Positions 7,127 to 14,116 of a DNA stretch of 16,511 nucleotides are shown one piece after another. Under the pieces are notes generated by a model, which worked only from the letters and a program-made list of their open reading frames with translations, had not been told where the DNA came from and did no database searches. Position numbers and translations under genes: made by a program. Numbering within the stretch: the first letter of the stretch is position 1; each line of letters begins with the position of its first letter. Origin of the DNA: Candidatus Fermentibacterota bacterium (GTDB lineage: Bacteria > JAFGKV01); NCBI GenBank assembly GCA_030620115.1, contig JAUXFG010000083.1:1-16511 (forward strand). The letters are read 5' to 3'.

Positions 7127-8095
7127 ATGGCAGGTGTTCTGGTTTGGGCTGAGACGCAGCGCGGCGAACCGAAGAAGATTGCATACGAAGTGGCCGGAGC
7201 TGGGATAACCCTCGCCAAGAGGCTTGGTGTTCCAGCTGCTGCCGTGATCATAAACGGCGGCAATGCCGCAGATGAGCTGAAGAAGCTCGGGTTTTCGACA
7301 ATCTATGATGTTCAAGGCGGTCCATTTGAATCCTATTCCAGTGAAGGATACGCGGAGGCATTGGCTTTTGCCGGCGAAAGCTTTGGGGCAACGGTGTTCC
7401 TCACAGGAGCCACCGCTTTGGGCCGTGATCTGGCAGCTCGCCTTGCGGCGCGACTCGACGCGGCGTTGGCCACGGATGTCACCGAGATTTTGTACGAAAC
7501 ACAACCGCTGCGAGCAATCCGGCCAGTGTATTCCGGGAAGCTTCTGGCTGAAGTCGAACTGCTTGGTGAGCAGAAAGTGATCTCACTACGCCCCAATGTA
7601 TTTTCTGCCGCGGAGGAAGGGGAAGAGGAAGCGGAAATCGTATCGATTTCGCCTCCTGACCCTGATATCCGGGCACGCGTTCAGCAGGCCCTGCAGGCTG
7701 CCGAGGGTGTTTTGGATGTGACGGAAGCAGACATCATCGTGTCCGGCGGTCGAGGCGTCGGGGGGCCGGAGGGGTTCAAGATAATCGAGAATCTCGCGAA
7801 GACGATGGGAGCTGCGGTGGGTGCGTCGAGGGTCGCGGTGGATGAGGGCTGGATACCATACCAGCACCAGGTGGGACAGACAGGGAAGGTGATCTCCCCG
7901 GTGTTATATATTGCATGTGGTATATCTGGTGCGATTCAGCACTTCGCAGGGATGGGCTCCTCGAAATTCATCATTGCGATCAACAAAGATCCTGACGCAC
8001 CGATCATGCGGAAGGCAGACTTCGCAATCGTAGGGGATCTCTTCAAAGTCTTGCCCATCCTCAGAGAAGAGCTCTCGAGAGTCCTTCAGAACTAG
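7127..8095 (+). CDS. etfA: Electron-transfer flavoprotein, alpha subunit
   Basis: The protein has 322 residues, normal for EtfA/FixB. The N-terminal domain starts 'MAGVLVWAETQRGEPKK'. The C-terminal FAD domain contains 'GGRGVGG' (residues 207-213), 'SRVAVDEGW' (234-242), 'QVGQTGK' (248-254), 'GISGAIQHFAGM' and 'INKDPDAPI', all standard FAD-binding elements. The start is ATG 7127, eight bases after AAGGAG (7113-7118); an in-frame GTG at 7097 precedes this site and is rejected. It is the partner of EtfB, which is encoded just upstream. The stop codon is 61 bases before hpdB, and that gap shows no terminator or promoter, so transcription probably continues into the decarboxylase genes. The physiological electron donor is not encoded intact in the window. 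Confidence 0.95.
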   Translation: MAGVLVWAETQRGEPKKIAYEVAGAGITLAKRLGVPAAAVIINGGNAADELKKLGFSTIYDVQGGPFESYSSEGYAEALAFAGESFGATVFLTGATALGRDLAARLAARLDAALATDVTEILYETQPLRAIRPVYSGKLLAEVELLGEQKVISLRPNVFSAAEEGEEEAEIVSISPPDPDIRARVQQALQAAEGVLDVTEADIIVSGGRGVGGPEGFKIIENLAKTMGAAVGASRVAVDEGWIPYQHQVGQTGKVISPVLYIACGISGAIQHFAGMGSSKFIIAINKDPDAPIMRKADFAIVGDLFKVLPILREELSRVLQN

Positions 8096-8156
8096 TTCCC
8101 GCGGAGGGCAATGACCTCTGGGAATCCTCGCCGTTGCGGCATAAGGGGACAAGACC

Positions 8157-10868
8157 ATGAGCAAAAGACTATCTCAGGTCCTCCAAGAGTCTGGAATCTC
8201 GTTAGGTTTTCAGGCGGGAGGCTCCGCTCCTGAAGAAGTCGCGGACCGAGAGGTGAAACGAGAACCGTGCCCCCGGGCAAACAAATTGCGCGATCTCTAC
8301 TACCAAGCGCTCTCATCCGCCACCAACGAATTCCCCTACTGGTACACCCGTCAGTATATGGAATTGGACAATGAAGTACCCGCGGTCCGCCGTGCGCTCT
8401 CACTGAAATGCGCGTTCTCCCATCTGACCCCTGTCATTCTCCCTGGTGAGCTGATCGCAATGGGGAAGGCGCATTACTATCGGGGATCGTTCCCTATGCC
8501 ATGGCTATCTGAAGGCTACTACATGGCCAAAGAGGATGAGCTCTACAAAGCGGCTTTGGCAAAGGGAAGCGCCAGTGCCGACGAGGTATCCAAGTTTGGT
8601 TCCGGTGGTGGCAACGTCACCGGGAATTTCGGGAATGTGATCTCCATCGCAGGAAAATTCGGCATTCGCCGGGAAGAAATGCCCGCATTGCTCAAGGTGG
8701 CTCGGGCGTGGGTCGGCAAATCCGTAGATGATCTCGGGCACAAGTATGAGCAGATGGTGCCGGGATACGAGATAAAAGAAGCGATCATGAAGTCGGTGGT
8801 CTGCATGTTCGATTCCGGATACACCCTGCCCCAGGGCCGTGAGGTCATCAACTACTACTATCTGCTTCAATACGGCTTCGATGGGCTCATCGAGATGGCC
8901 AAACAGAAAAAGGACCAGGTTGCGGGCAGACCTGACGGCGACGGTATTGTCGGGATGAATCGCCTCTATAACTATGAGGCGGCCATCCACATACTGGAAG
9001 GCATCCAGATCTGGATTCTGAACTATGCCAAAGAAGCCCGTCGGCTGGAAGCGATGGAGAAAGACCCGATACAGAAAAGGGAATATCAGGACATTGCCCA
9101 ATGCCTTGAATGGATCTCCCGCCATTCCCCGCGAACATTCCGGGAGGCCACCCAACTATGCTGGACAATCCACATTGCCGTGCTCAATGAGGACGCCATT
9201 TCCGGCCTGTCTCCGGGGCGCCTGGGGCAGGTTCTCTGGCCATGGTTCGAGCAGGACATCGAAGCCGGCCGCACTAGCGAAGAAGAAGTTATAGAGCTCC
9301 TGGAGTGCCTGCGCGTGAAGTTCACCTGTATCGACTGCTTTGCCTCTATGGGCGTGGTCGGCGGCGTACTCTCCGGGAATACCTTCAATAACCTCAGCCT
9401 GGGCGGTTTGACCCAAGACGGAACATCCGCCTGCAACCGCCTTGAAGAGCTCATCATTGAAGCGGCGACCAATTGCGTCACCACCCAGCCGACGTTGTCG
9501 GTGCTCTTCGATGATAGACTCCCGGAACCCTTCCTGCTCAAGGCCGTGGAATGCGTGAAGACCGGCACCGGCTATCCGGCTTTCGTGAACAACCGCGTGG
9601 CCATCGAATTCCTGATGAATCAGTACGGCGAAGAAGGGATGAAGCTGGATGAAGCTCGCGCCATTGCCATCGGCGGCTGTTTGGAAACTTCCCCATGTTC
9701 CTGGATGCCACTTTCTCTGGAAGGGAAGGAGTATCTGATTCCGGGTGGGTCAGGACAGCCTACCAGCGTAGGGGTGCACTTCATCTCCCTTCCGAAGATC
9801 CTGGAGCTTGTGCTCTTTGACGGCGTAGATCAACGCACGGGGCAACGAGTATTCCCCGCGCATGGGCAGACGTTAGAGACTTATGAAGAGCTGTTTGGAC
9901 AGGTGAAGGCTTACTTCGCACGTGCGGTCGAGGTCCTCGCCCTGACCAACAATATCCAACATGATATCTGGCGCAAAAACAGCGTGCCCATCTTCAACTC
10001 CCTACTCAAGCCGGACTGCTTGGAGAACGGGCACCTCATCAACGAGCTCGGCTATCGCTACAATGCCACCTACAATGTCGAGACTTGTGGAACCGCCAAT
10101 CTGATCAACAGCCTCGCCGCACTGAAAAGAATCGTCTACCATAACAAGGAGCAGACCTTGGACGAGCTCAAGGAAGCCTTGAAGGTGAACTTTGGGTTCA
10201 AGGAAGCTGCTGAAGTGGGCTCCTTTTCGCTGGCGGACCAGGAGAAGAAGGAAGGCGTCGACGAATATGACCGGCTCCATTTCTTATGCCTGACTGCTCC
10301 CAAATATGGCAACGATGATCCATTTGTGGACCGCATATTGAAAGAATGGGAGGATTGGTTTTGCGGGATGTGCCACGACTACGAATCCCTCAACGCCAAA
10401 CCCTACTATGCGTGCCAGATTTCAGTGTCTACCCATGCACCCATGGGAGCCGCCACCATTGCGACGCCCGACGGCCGGCTATCAGGAACCACCTTTGCAG
10501 ATGCTTCCATGTCTGCATATCCGGGAACCGACCGGAACGGACCGTATGCGCTGTTCACCTCGGCTACCTGCTGGGATCACTGCAAGTCGCAGAACTCACA
10601 GATGAACATGAAGATCCACCCCAGCGCAATCCGGGGAATCACAGGCTCCAGGAAGCTGCTGGAACTGACCCGGTCCTACATGAGGAGAGGCGGGTTCCAC
10701 ATCCAATACAATATTGTGGATTCAAGAGTGCTTCGGGAGGCCCAGAGGAATCCTGACCAATATCGCGACCTCGTGGTGCGTGTCGCGGGCTTCACCCAAT
10801 ACTGGGTGGAGATCGGCAAACCCATTCAGGATGAAGTCATTGCCAGAACAGAATACGAGGGAGTGTGA
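8157..10868 (+). CDS. hpdB: Glycyl-radical arylacetate decarboxylase, large subunit (4-hydroxyphenylacetate decarboxylase)
   Basis: The protein has 903 residues; clostridial HpdB is about 900. The PFL-like domain spans nearly all of it and the glycyl-radical domain is C-terminal. The active-site loop 'GGCLETSPCSW' supplies thiyl Cys508 and Glu510. His541 ('SVGVHF'), Glu642 ('NVETCGT') and radical Gly878 ('RVAGFTQYW') sit at exactly the spacing I recall in the Clostridium scatologenes enzyme (Cys503, Glu505, His536, Glu637, Gly873). The C-terminus 'GKPIQDEVIARTEYEGV' is also HpdB-like. In the known enzyme His536 and Glu637 contact the substrate's phenol hydroxyl and Glu505 acts in proton transfer. 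The expected reaction is 4-hydroxyphenylacetate to p-cresol and CO2, in the anaerobic cytoplasm; oxygen would cleave the protein at Gly878. The start ATG has AAGGGG upstream. A related arylacetate specificity (phenylacetate, indoleacetate) is possible but less likely, given the neighbouring small subunit. Confidence 0.93.
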   Translation: MSKRLSQVLQESGISLGFQAGGSAPEEVADREVKREPCPRANKLRDLYYQALSSATNEFPYWYTRQYMELDNEVPAVRRALSLKCAFSHLTPVILPGELIAMGKAHYYRGSFPMPWLSEGYYMAKEDELYKAALAKGSASADEVSKFGSGGGNVTGNFGNVISIAGKFGIRREEMPALLKVARAWVGKSVDDLGHKYEQMVPGYEIKEAIMKSVVCMFDSGYTLPQGREVINYYYLLQYGFDGLIEMAKQKKDQVAGRPDGDGIVGMNRLYNYEAAIHILEGIQIWILNYAKEARRLEAMEKDPIQKREYQDIAQCLEWISRHSPRTFREATQLCWTIHIAVLNEDAISGLSPGRLGQVLWPWFEQDIEAGRTSEEEVIELLECLRVKFTCIDCFASMGVVGGVLSGNTFNNLSLGGLTQDGTSACNRLEELIIEAATNCVTTQPTLSVLFDDRLPEPFLLKAVECVKTGTGYPAFVNNRVAIEFLMNQYGEEGMKLDEARAIAIGGCLETSPCSWMPLSLEGKEYLIPGGSGQPTSVGVHFISLPKILELVLFDGVDQRTGQRVFPAHGQTLETYEELFGQVKAYFARAVEVLALTNNIQHDIWRKNSVPIFNSLLKPDCLENGHLINELGYRYNATYNVETCGTANLINSLAALKRIVYHNKEQTLDELKEALKVNFGFKEAAEVGSFSLADQEKKEGVDEYDRLHFLCLTAPKYGNDDPFVDRILKEWEDWFCGMCHDYESLNAKPYYACQISVSTHAPMGAATIATPDGRLSGTTFADASMSAYPGTDRNGPYALFTSATCWDHCKSQNSQMNMKIHPSAIRGITGSRKLLELTRSYMRRGGFHIQYNIVDSRVLREAQRNPDQYRDLVVRVAGFTQYWVEIGKPIQDEVIARTEYEGV

Positions 10869-10871
10869 GCC

Positions 10872-11141
10872 ATGGAACAAGAATTCACGCATCTTGATTG
10901 CCGGAACTACGCTCCAGTGGATGTTGCCAAGGGGATCTGCCATGTGAAAAAGGAGATCGTCCTTGCAGATGGGGAATCATGCGAGTCGTTCGAGAAGCTG
11001 CCGAAATGTAAGTTCTGCAAGAATTACGCCCCTGGGGAGGGAGAATACATTGGAACCTGCGAGGCCTCGAAAACCAGGCCAATGACCTACCCGGATCTGA
11101 TCGGTGTGACGTGTGATTTCTTTGCCTGGCAGGAGAACTGA
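10872..11141 (+). CDS. hpdC: 4-hydroxyphenylacetate decarboxylase small subunit, two [4Fe-4S] clusters
   Basis: The protein has 89 residues; HpdC homologues have about 85. All eight ligands expected for two [4Fe-4S] clusters are present: His7, Cys10, Cys23 and Cys37 for the first, and Cys46, Cys49, Cys63 and Cys81 for the second. The family motifs 'VDVAKGIC' and 'LPKCKFCKNY' are clear. This subunit is specific to 4-hydroxyphenylacetate-type decarboxylases among glycyl-radical enzymes, where it forms a hetero-octamer with HpdB and helps stabilise or tune the radical. Its presence therefore strengthens the substrate call for hpdB. ATG lies three bases after the hpdB stop, with GAGGGAG about eight bases upstream, so translation is probably coupled. 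Its TGA overlaps an ATG (TGATG, 11139-11143) that opens a four-codon mini-ORF before hpdA. Confidence 0.93.
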   Translation: MEQEFTHLDCRNYAPVDVAKGICHVKKEIVLADGESCESFEKLPKCKFCKNYAPGEGEYIGTCEASKTRPMTYPDLIGVTCDFFAWQEN

Positions 11142-11155
11142 TGGACGAGTTGTAG
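11141..11155 (+). other. Four-codon mini-ORF (MDEL-stop) between hpdC and hpdA
   Basis: ATG 11141-11143 overlaps the hpdC stop (TGATG) and has AGGAG (11131-11135) five bases upstream. It is in the same frame as hpdA but meets TAG at 11153-11155 after four codons. It is either the original hpdA start, now cut off by a nonsense change, or a short coupled leader from which ribosomes reinitiate at the next Shine-Dalgarno sequence (11181-11185). Confidence 0.5.
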
Positions 11156-11180
11156 GATCCCCGAGTCATCGGCAGACGGC

Positions 11181-11185
11181 GGAGG
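11181..11185 (+). promoter_or_regulatory. Ribosome-binding site deciding the hpdA start (GGAGG before ATC)
   Basis: GGAGG is followed by ATC at 11189 (three bases away) and ATC at 11192 (six bases away). Both are in frame with hpdA. No ATG, GTG or TTG exists in this frame between the TAG at 11153 and the internal ATG at 11291. The six-base spacing favours 11192. Confidence 0.55.
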
Positions 11186-11191
11186 CAGATC

Positions 11192-12133
11192 ATCAATAAG
11201 AAGCTGAGCGGGCTGATATTCGATATTCAGGGGTACACTGTCCATGATGGACCTGGGTGCAGGACGCTGGTATTCCTCAGTGGGTGCCCTATGTACTGCT
11301 CGTGGTGCTCAAACCCGGAAGGGCAGCTCCTGCGGCCGCGCGTGATGTACCGCGAAAAGAAGTGTCTCCCTACGCATCACCGCTGTATCGACATGTGTCC
11401 GAACAATGCCATTCATCTCAAGGATGGAAGCCCCTACCTGAGATTTGATCGATCCATCTGTGACCGCTGTGAAAGCTTTGACTGTGTCGGCGCCTGCTTC
11501 AAGCAGGCGCTGAGCATTGCAGGCCGATACTATGCAGTGGATGAGCTGATGAGGATCCTGAAACGAGACCAGGGATTCTGGGGGGGCGAAGGTGGCGTCA
11601 CCTTCAGCGGGGGCGAGCCTCTTCTACAAGAGGAGTTCATCCTCGAAGTTCTCAAGAAATGCCGGGCGAACTACATGCATACTGCGGTAGAGACATCAGC
11701 GTATGTCGAGACCGATTTCTTGATGGAGATTCTGGAACGGACGGATTGGCTGTTCATAGACCTCAAGCATATGGATTCAGCCGTGCATAGGGAAGAAACC
11801 GGCGTGGGCAACGAACTGATTCTGAAGAATCTTGAGGCGGTGGCCATTGCACGAGGCGAAAAAAGGCTGGTTATTCGGGTTCCCATTATTCCTGGATTCA
11901 ATGACGACGCGGAAAACCTCCAGGCGACTGCGGAATTTGTAAGAGCACTCAACCTGAATGAAGTCAACATCCTTCCCTTCCACCGGCTCGGGCGGTCGAA
12001 ATATGAGCAGCTCGGCCTCGAGTATAAGTTCGCACACCAAGCGGCGCCTTCCAAAGAAACTATGCTGGCAACCAAGCACATATTCGAATCCGTGGGATTG
12101 CAGTGCTATATTGACTTTGAGACTCCCTTCTAG
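11192..12133 (+). CDS. hpdA: Radical-SAM activase of the decarboxylase; apparent AUC start
   Basis: The enzyme reductively cleaves S-adenosylmethionine to place the radical on Gly878 of HpdB. Taking ATC 11192 as start gives 313 residues, close to about 316 for clostridial HpdA. The N-terminus 'KLSGLIFDIQGYTVHDGPG' is family-typical. The radical-SAM motif is Cys32-x3-Cys36-x2-Cys39 ('CPMYCSWC'). A ferredoxin-like insert follows with Cys58, 65 and 69 and Cys90, 93, 98 and 102, enough for extra [4Fe-4S] clusters. The SAM-binding motif 'GGEP' is at 140-143 ('GGVTFSGGEPLL'), and the end 'CYIDFETPF' is HpdA-like. Starting at the internal ATG (11291) would delete two of the three cluster-proximal elements, including Cys32, so it cannot be the functional start. 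The gene is either translated from a rare AUC or has lost its start by mutation or sequence error. Confidence 0.9.
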   Translation: MNKKLSGLIFDIQGYTVHDGPGCRTLVFLSGCPMYCSWCSNPEGQLLRPRVMYREKKCLPTHHRCIDMCPNNAIHLKDGSPYLRFDRSICDRCESFDCVGACFKQALSIAGRYYAVDELMRILKRDQGFWGGEGGVTFSGGEPLLQEEFILEVLKKCRANYMHTAVETSAYVETDFLMEILERTDWLFIDLKHMDSAVHREETGVGNELILKNLEAVAIARGEKRLVIRVPIIPGFNDDAENLQATAEFVRALNLNEVNILPFHRLGRSKYEQLGLEYKFAHQAAPSKETMLATKHIFESVGLQCYIDFETPF

Positions 12134-12180
12134 CCCTACAGTACGAGGTGACGATTCCGAGGAGGAAACTGAAGCCTCAA

Positions 12181-12270
12181 GGATTGCTTCGTCGGCCTTC
12201 ATCCTCCTCGCAATGACGGGGGGGGGTACTGTTCCGGAATCTCTCTGCAGGGTCTTGTGCCTCAGCGATA
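12181..12270 (+). repeat. Dispersed intergenic repeat, copy B, downstream of hpdA
   Basis: GGATTGCTTCGTCGGCCTTC, then CCTCCTCGCAATGACGG, a run of nine to ten G, and GTTCCGGAATCTCTCTGCAG. Block order and sequence parallel copy A at 3731-3842. It begins about 50 bases after the hpdA stop and fills much of the space between hpdA and the convergent membrane-protein gene. The ATTGC/GCAAT pair could form a weak stem, but there is no T-tract, so I do not claim a terminator. Confidence 0.75.
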
Positions 12271-12350
12271 CATAGCGAAAGCTGAGTTTCAGGCAACCCT
12301 GAATCCCAAGATCCCATACCTGGCCCTCGGACTTGTCCTGTCTTCGCGCT

Positions 12351-12725
12351 TCAGGAGTGTTTCTCGCGCCAGGAGCCAAAAAACTCGTCCGTCTCGTTTG
12401 TCATGAACACCCAGATGGTGTAGATGCCGAGAATTGTTCCCAGAGGAATTGCCAGAAGGTTGAGGAACGCAAGCACCATCACCAGAATCCTTGCCCACGA
12501 TTCCCGGCGAAGCAGCCCAATCCCCGCCACGATATTGGGCGCCGCTATCAGAACCAGAAAGAGGGCAATGGCAGTTGCTACACCCGTCGTGATTGCTATC
12601 GCATGCTGATCGCCTGAGATCAGCCCTCCCCCTGCCACAACCACGAAAACGATCAAGGCTGCCACGATGTTCATTGCGCCCATTCCTATGTAGAGACCTC
12701 CCAGAATGCTGATATGCTTGTTCAT
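12351..12725 (-). CDS. Small four-helix membrane protein of unknown function
   Basis: The protein has 124 residues from ATG 12725, preceded closely by AAGGAGGTGGAA, which is an excellent ribosome site; a longer start at 12779 is not needed. It has four hydrophobic segments, at roughly residues 7-33, 43-70, 79-93 and 94-109. Between the second and third lies the charged turn 'LLRRESWARIL', and the fourth is 'GTILGIYTIWVFM'. The C-terminal tail is short and polar. I have seen this architecture ('WAR-L' then 'P-GT-LGIYTLW') in many uncharacterised small bacterial membrane proteins, but no function is known to me. It converges on hpdA with about 217 bases between the stop codons, so it is unlikely to belong to the decarboxylase operon. 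Confidence 0.75.
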   Translation of the reverse strand: MNKHISILGGLYIGMGAMNIVAALIVFVVVAGGGLISGDQHAIAITTGVATAIALFLVLIAAPNIVAGIGLLRRESWARILVMVLAFLNLLAIPLGTILGIYTIWVFMTNETDEFFGSWREKHS

Positions 12726-13050
12726 TTCCACCTCCTTGGGGCTCGGGATAGATTCGCGACTCAGTGTGACAACGTACACTCGAGCATCAAGGGCGCAATG
12801 CGTTTCCCTTCCATGAGGAACTCATTCGCCCGGACTTCTAGCAGGCCTTAACCTCTGTTCTTGCAGGGGAGGTCGGAATTCGTGGATTCTTGGCGCGGAA
12901 GCCCTTGATACATAAGGATATTCGCGTATTGGAGAGGTGAACTTAGGCTATCGCGGATATTTCATGAACATCGATGAGAATGGCATTTCGAAATGCTGAA
13001 TTGCGTGAATGCGCGAATGAGGAGAAGGACTCACCCCTGTTCACCAGGGG
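12726..13050. other. Gene-free spacer with two small palindromes
   Basis: I see no gene here. A perfect 14-bp palindrome GCATTTCGAAATGC lies at 12983-12996 and a 6-bp hairpin CCCCTG/CAGGGG with a 5-base loop lies at 13034-13050. The palindrome could be a protein-binding site. The promoter of the minus-strand membrane protein should lie just above 12725, but I cannot point to clear boxes. Confidence 0.4.
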
Positions 13051-13077
13051 AGCTGCCGGCAGTGCCTTATCGCTCCA

Positions 13078-13151
13078 GTCATTGCGAGCATGAGCGAAGC
13101 AATCCCACGCAGTACGCAGGACTGCCGCGTCGCTCCGCTCCTCGCAGTGAC
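13078..13151. repeat. MITE-like 74-bp element with inverted ends
   Basis: The ends GTCATTGCGAG (13078-13088) and CTCGCAGTGAC (13141-13151) are inverted repeats with one mismatch over 11 bases. Inside are GCGAAGCAATCC and GCGTCGCTCCGC. It belongs to the same family as copies A and B (ATTGCTTCG ... CGCAATGAC) but is the only copy with both inverted ends. It sits just beyond the recognisable part of the AbiEii remnant, near where that gene should end. Confidence 0.75.
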
Positions 13152-13189
13152 GACTAGAAGAGGGGCGCAGCGAATCCGACGATCATCGC

Positions 13190-13411
13190 AGAGCATCTGA
13201 ACAAGGCGAGCTTGCTCCTGCATTTTGACATGGAGAATACTCATCAGTGTAATCAAATCGCTCTTCCGGTTTGATTGAGAGCTTGCATTGTGAACCTGCC
13301 ATATCTGGAACCCTTTCAATCTAAGAAGTCGCGTCGTGAACCTCGTGAGTTGATGGCGGCGAGTTTCATGAGGCCGATAGCTGTCGAACTTGACGGTGCA
13401 TAGATAGCCTA
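13190..13411 (-). pseudogene. Decayed AbiEii-type nucleotidyltransferase toxin remnant
   Basis: On the minus strand, 13408-13319 translates to a 30-residue stretch containing 'GLMKLAAINSRGSRRDFLD'. This matches a conserved AbiEii/AbiGii toxin segment as I recall it ('AAMKLAAI-SRGSRRDFID'). It is closed by TAG (13411-13409) on one side and TGA (13318-13316) on the other. Further down (about 13280-13190), weak resemblance continues in shifted frames ('RFDYT', then 'LMSILHVKMQ' and 'VQML'). The N-terminal nucleotidyltransferase core with its GG-(T/S)-x-D-x-D motif is missing. The toxin is therefore certainly inactive. The first segment is a confident match; the shifted tail is not. Confidence 0.6.
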
Positions 13412-13453
13412 GTGCCTGCCGGCAGCCATCCGTGATGGCCGTGTCAGACATCT

Positions 13454-13819
13454 TTACCATGCCTCTGCTCTTTTCGCTTCAACTGCCCACTCCGGGGCAA
13501 CATAGTCTCGTATCCCTAGCGCCAGCCGCCATAGGGCGAATGAACGCTTTGACAGAAGTCGAAACCCATGTCGCTGTACCCATTCAGCCACACAATTCTC
13601 TCCATAGCGAGCAAACAACCAGCGTGTCTGCTGCCAGCTGCCTCGCTCCAGCACGCGCTCTATGATCACTCCCTTGTGGCGGTCCACATCCATGGTCTCG
13701 AAAACGTATTACGGGAACAACCAGGCTGCGTCTTTGGGAAGATGGTCAATATCGGATGGGAGATCCTCCGGAGAGGGAATCTCTGTTTGCTCGTTCGGCT
13801 CTTGCTGTAATTCAGACAT
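13454..13819 (-). pseudogene. DUF6922-like putative antitoxin, interrupted by one in-frame TAA
   Basis: From ATG 13819 (AAGG just upstream) the frame reads 36 residues ending 'LPKDAAWLFP', then TAA (13711-13709). It continues without a frame change as 'YVFETMDVDRHKGVIIERV', 'LERGSWQQTRWLFARYG' and 'LLSKRSFALWRLALGI' to TAA at 13456-13454. Without the internal stop the protein would have 121 residues. It would fit the small family often found beside AbiEii toxins, where I expect 'WLFP-(E/D)Y-FE' at the break. A GAA-to-TAA or CAA-to-TAA change is the simplest explanation. The downstream ATG (13460) overlaps this gene's stop, the usual layout of a toxin-antitoxin pair. An internal restart at ATG 13693 could give a 79-residue product, but no Shine-Dalgarno is evident. 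Confidence 0.7.
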
Positions 13820-14116
13820 AGCACCTTCTCACACTTTCCGATTACCAGATCTCATATTTTCCTTCTCTTACCAAATATAGAGACGCAAGTCCGAAATGCC
13901 AAACCGTTGATTCGTGGGATCTGAAAGGTAACCTTGCCTTCGGCCCATGGGGCCTCCGGCCCGGCGGGAACGGTGAACTCTGAACCTGTGAACGGCTACG
14001 TCTTGACGGAATGGAGTGCCGCACAGTGAATTCCTCCAGTCATTCTTGATTCACTGACTTCTGTCTGCCAGATAATTCTTATATGCTCCGGATCTCGAAG
14101 AAAAAAGAGGGTTAGC
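13820..14116. other. Spacer upstream of the ABC exporter with a weak promoter candidate
   Basis: I see no gene. TTGATT (14046-14051) and GATAAT (14071-14076) could be -35 and -10 boxes, but their 19-base spacing is long. A GC-rich self-complementary stretch (GGCC-rich, 13938-13965) and a short GAAC-containing repeat (13972-13993, GTGAACTCTGAACCTGTGAAC) are present. The direction fits the exporter gene that follows. Confidence 0.3.

Noticed and set aside
8157-10868. Pyruvate formate-lyase, glycerol dehydratase or benzylsuccinate synthase identity for the glycyl-radical enzyme
   Set aside because: PFL has two adjacent active-site cysteines, and dehydratases and benzylsuccinate synthase lack this exact Cys-x-Glu/His/Glu arrangement and an HpdC partner. 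The whole C-terminus is HpdB-like.
11153-11155. Pyrrolysine or amber readthrough of the TAG upstream of hpdA
   Set aside because: TAG is used as an ordinary stop by etfB, etfA, hpdA, the signal-peptide gene and the GT-C-like gene in this window, and family members do not need the extra N-terminal residues.
12181-12226. Rho-independent terminator after hpdA
   Set aside because: The stem is weak and a G-run, not a T-tract, follows; it is better explained as a dispersed repeat.
13041-13460. A 139-residue minus-strand protein
   Set aside because: The frame runs through the MITE-like repeat and across the AbiEii remnant in the wrong frame; family matches appear in other frames, so it is not a real gene.
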